From the NCBI GenBank assembly GCA_012727685.1, contig JAAYGO010000192.1:1-6597 (forward strand): 6,597 nucleotides of DNA, read 5' to 3'. Both the position numbers and the translations under genes were made by a program. Source of the stretch: Bacillota bacterium (lineage in GTDB: Bacteria; Bacillota; Dethiobacteria; DTU022). Positions 5,115 through 6,597 of this stretch are shown in pieces. Within the stretch, counting starts at the first letter, position 1, and each line of letters starts with the position of its first letter. Under the pieces are notes generated by a model. The model did no database searches. It was not told where the DNA came from and saw nothing but the letters and a program-made list of their open reading frames with translations.

Positions 5115-6597
5115 TTACTGTTCGCCTCCCCCTTCGCCCGGGTCTTTACCGCCATAGGGGGTTTGCCCCTGATCCATGCGCCCCGGTTCCCGCGCCCCCA
5201 ATAGTTTTGGCCGCTGCCGCATCCCCCCCCACCAGATGCGCAGCACTGCGTCCTTCAGATCCGTCCAGATCAGGGGGGCTATGGGGGTTAGATAGGGGAC
5301 CCCGAAAGAACGGAGGCTGCATAAGAAAACCACCGTCACCAGCAGTACGAACTGGACTCCGAACAGGCCCAAACCCCCGCCCGCAATCGTAAAAACAAAG
5401 CGGAGGATGCGAATGCTGATGCCCAGGCTAAAGGCGGGCGCGGTAAAGCTGGCAATGGCGGTTAGAGCAATAACTATTACCACCGCCGGGGAGACCAGGC
5501 CGGCGCGAATGGCGGCGTCGCCTAGAATCAGGGCGCCGACGATGCTGATGGCCGGGCCGATGGCCGCCGGCAGGCGCACCCCCGCCTCCCGCAAGATTTC
5601 GAACAGCGTATCTAAAAGGAGCACCTCCACGACAACCGGAAACGGTACCCCCTCACGGGTGGCGGTGATGCGCAGCAGCAGCCCCGTGGGCAGCAGCTCC
5701 TGGTGGAAATTAATAATCGCCACATAGGAGCCCGGCAAAAGCAGCGACAGCAGCAGCGATAGATAACGCAACACGCGGATGAACGTCCCCGCGAGGGAAT
5801 TCTCGTAGTAGTCGTCAGGGGACTGCAGCTCCATGGACAGCTCCACCGGCACGATCAATACGTGGGGACTACCGTCGACCAGAATGACCACCCTCCCTTC
5901 GAGGAGAGCGGCTGCAGCCCTGTCCGGCCGCTCGGTGCGCGCGACCAGGGGGAATAGGGATAAAGGATCGTCCATGATAAACCCTTCCAGGTAACCGCTG
6001 CCGAGGATGCTGTCGGTCTTAATCCGTTTGAGCCGCTCGCGCACCTCGCGCACCAGCTTTTCCCGGGCGAGCCCCTTTATATAGGCGAAGGCCACCTCTG
6101 TCCTGGTCAATTCACCAATAGTCAGGCTCTCAATCCAGAGGTGGGGAATGCGGATGCGCCGCCGGATCAGGGAGGTATTGGTGCGCAGGCTCTCGATGAA
6201 ACCTTCACGGGGGCCGCGCAGTACTTTTTCGGCATCGGGCTCGACGATGGACCGGGTTTGGAACCCCTTGGCGTCGCAGAGCAGCGCCTGCGCGACACCG
6301 TCAAACAGAAGCACAGCATCCCCGATGCTTAGGGCGGTAAACATGGCATTAATATCACTTGCCTGCCGCACTTCAGTTACGGTTAAAAGCCGCTCCATGG
6401 CCACCTCTTCAATCGCCGCGCCGCGTTCCGGCTCCCCCACCAGGCGGCTATCAAGCATCAGGCTTTGCAGGATTTCTTCCACCGTTTTACTGTCCACCAG
6501 CCCATCCAGGCGCACCAGGGCGGCGGGAACCTTGCCCGCGACCTTGAAACGGCGCACGGCAACATCAAAGCTGGGTCCGCCGAAGTGCGCCAGCAGC
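5115..6597 (-). CDS. gerA: Spore germination receptor membrane subunit, GerA/GerAA family, 5' end outside window
   Basis: A total of 493 codons of GerA are present, ending at TAA 5117-5115. The reading frame stays open to the right edge and reads LLAHFGGPSFDVA before VRRFKVAGK, which fits the family's N-terminal LGxSxDxxxRxF pattern. The true start is therefore upstream of the window and the GTG at 6557 is internal. Numbering from the edge, a soluble cytoplasmic domain of about 260 residues carries RPDRAAAALLEGR and VILVDGSP (223-244). The membrane part has LPGSYVA (287-293), REGVPFP (314-320), REAGVRLP (336-343) and ISIVGALILGDAA (350-362), followed by further hydrophobic helices to about 428. 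All are strong GerAA hallmarks. The tail from about 466 is Gly/Pro-rich. GerA is the large membrane subunit and works in a complex with GerB and GerC. A G8 run at 5223-5230 lies near the C-terminus. Which paralogue (GerA, GerB or GerK type) cannot be told. Confidence 0.95.
   Translation of the reverse strand, partial: LLAHFGGPSFDVAVRRFKVAGKVPAALVRLDGLVDSKTVEEILQSLMLDSRLVGEPERGAAIEEVAMERLLTVTEVRQASDINAMFTALSIGDAVLLFDGVAQALLCDAKGFQTRSIVEPDAEKVLRGPREGFIESLRTNTSLIRRRIRIPHLWIESLTIGELTRTEVAFAYIKGLAREKLVREVRERLKRIKTDSILGSGYLEGFIMDDPLSLFPLVARTERPDRAAAALLEGRVVILVDGSPHVLIVPVELSMELQSPDDYYENSLAGTFIRVLRYLSLLLSLLLPGSYVAIINFHQELLPTGLLLRITATREGVPFPVVVEVLLLDTLFEILREAGVRLPAAIGPAISIVGALILGDAAIRAGLVSPAVVIVIALTAIASFTAPAFSLGISIRILRFVFTIAGGGLGLFGVQFVLLVTVVFLCSLRSFGVPYLTPIAPLIWTDLKDAVLRIWWGGMRQRPKLLGAREPGRMDQGQTPYGGKDPGEGGGEQ

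Noticed and set aside
4700..5155. Minus-strand open frame of 151 codons, Cys/His/Gly-rich
   Set aside because: It is a shifted frame over gerB, which is unmistakable in its own frame.
6555..6557. GTG at 6557 as the start of gerA
   Set aside because: The frame stays open to the edge, and the extra residues GGPSFDVA before VRRF fit the conserved GerA N-terminus, so the real start lies outside the window.
1..6597. CRISPR array, insertion sequence or phage genes
   Set aside because: No regularly spaced repeats, transposase or phage protein can be seen in any frame.

Overview
The window looks like a chromosomal segment of an endospore-forming, moderately GC-rich anaerobic Firmicute of the Clostridia (a Moorella, Desulfotomaculum or Pelotomaculum type of organism). 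The main evidence is a GerA-family spore germination receptor operon, strong AAGGAGG-type ribosome binding sites and sigma-A-like promoters. The genus is inference only; no 16S or other marker gene is present.

Layout, left to right. Positions 1-587 (minus strand) hold the first 195 codons of a gene that runs off the left edge. Its product has the fold signature of trans-polyprenyl diphosphate synthases, but the first aspartate-rich catalytic motif is replaced by CAMEA, so it is probably a non-catalytic paralogue or subunit. Its promoter region and a 9-bp perfect hairpin with a GGGGACGG-type loop follow. Positions 777-853 (plus) are a tRNA-Pro(CGG) with its own promoter and intrinsic terminator. 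An AT-rich leader with several small palindromes (about 908-1087) precedes a GntP-family organic-acid permease gene (1100-2434, plus).

From 2496 to the right edge, all on the minus strand, lies a germination receptor operon in the order gerA (5' end outside the window), gerB, gerC and a small two-helix membrane protein gene. The genes are tightly packed: 2 bp between gerA and gerB, an 11-bp overlap between gerB and gerC, and 27 bp before the last gene. GerA (membrane, cytoplasmic N-domain), GerB (APC-type membrane protein) and GerC (lipoprotein) should form a nutrient-sensing receptor in the spore inner membrane. The small last gene matches the description of the 'D subunit' found with some Bacillus germinant receptors. 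The operon and the permease gene converge on a 61-bp gap without a recognisable terminator.

I see no wholly new multi-gene system here. The points most worth following are the degenerate prenyl-synthase-like protein, the D-type small protein, G8 homopolymer tracts in gerA and gerC, glycine-rich insertions in GerC, and the hairpin beside the tRNA promoter.
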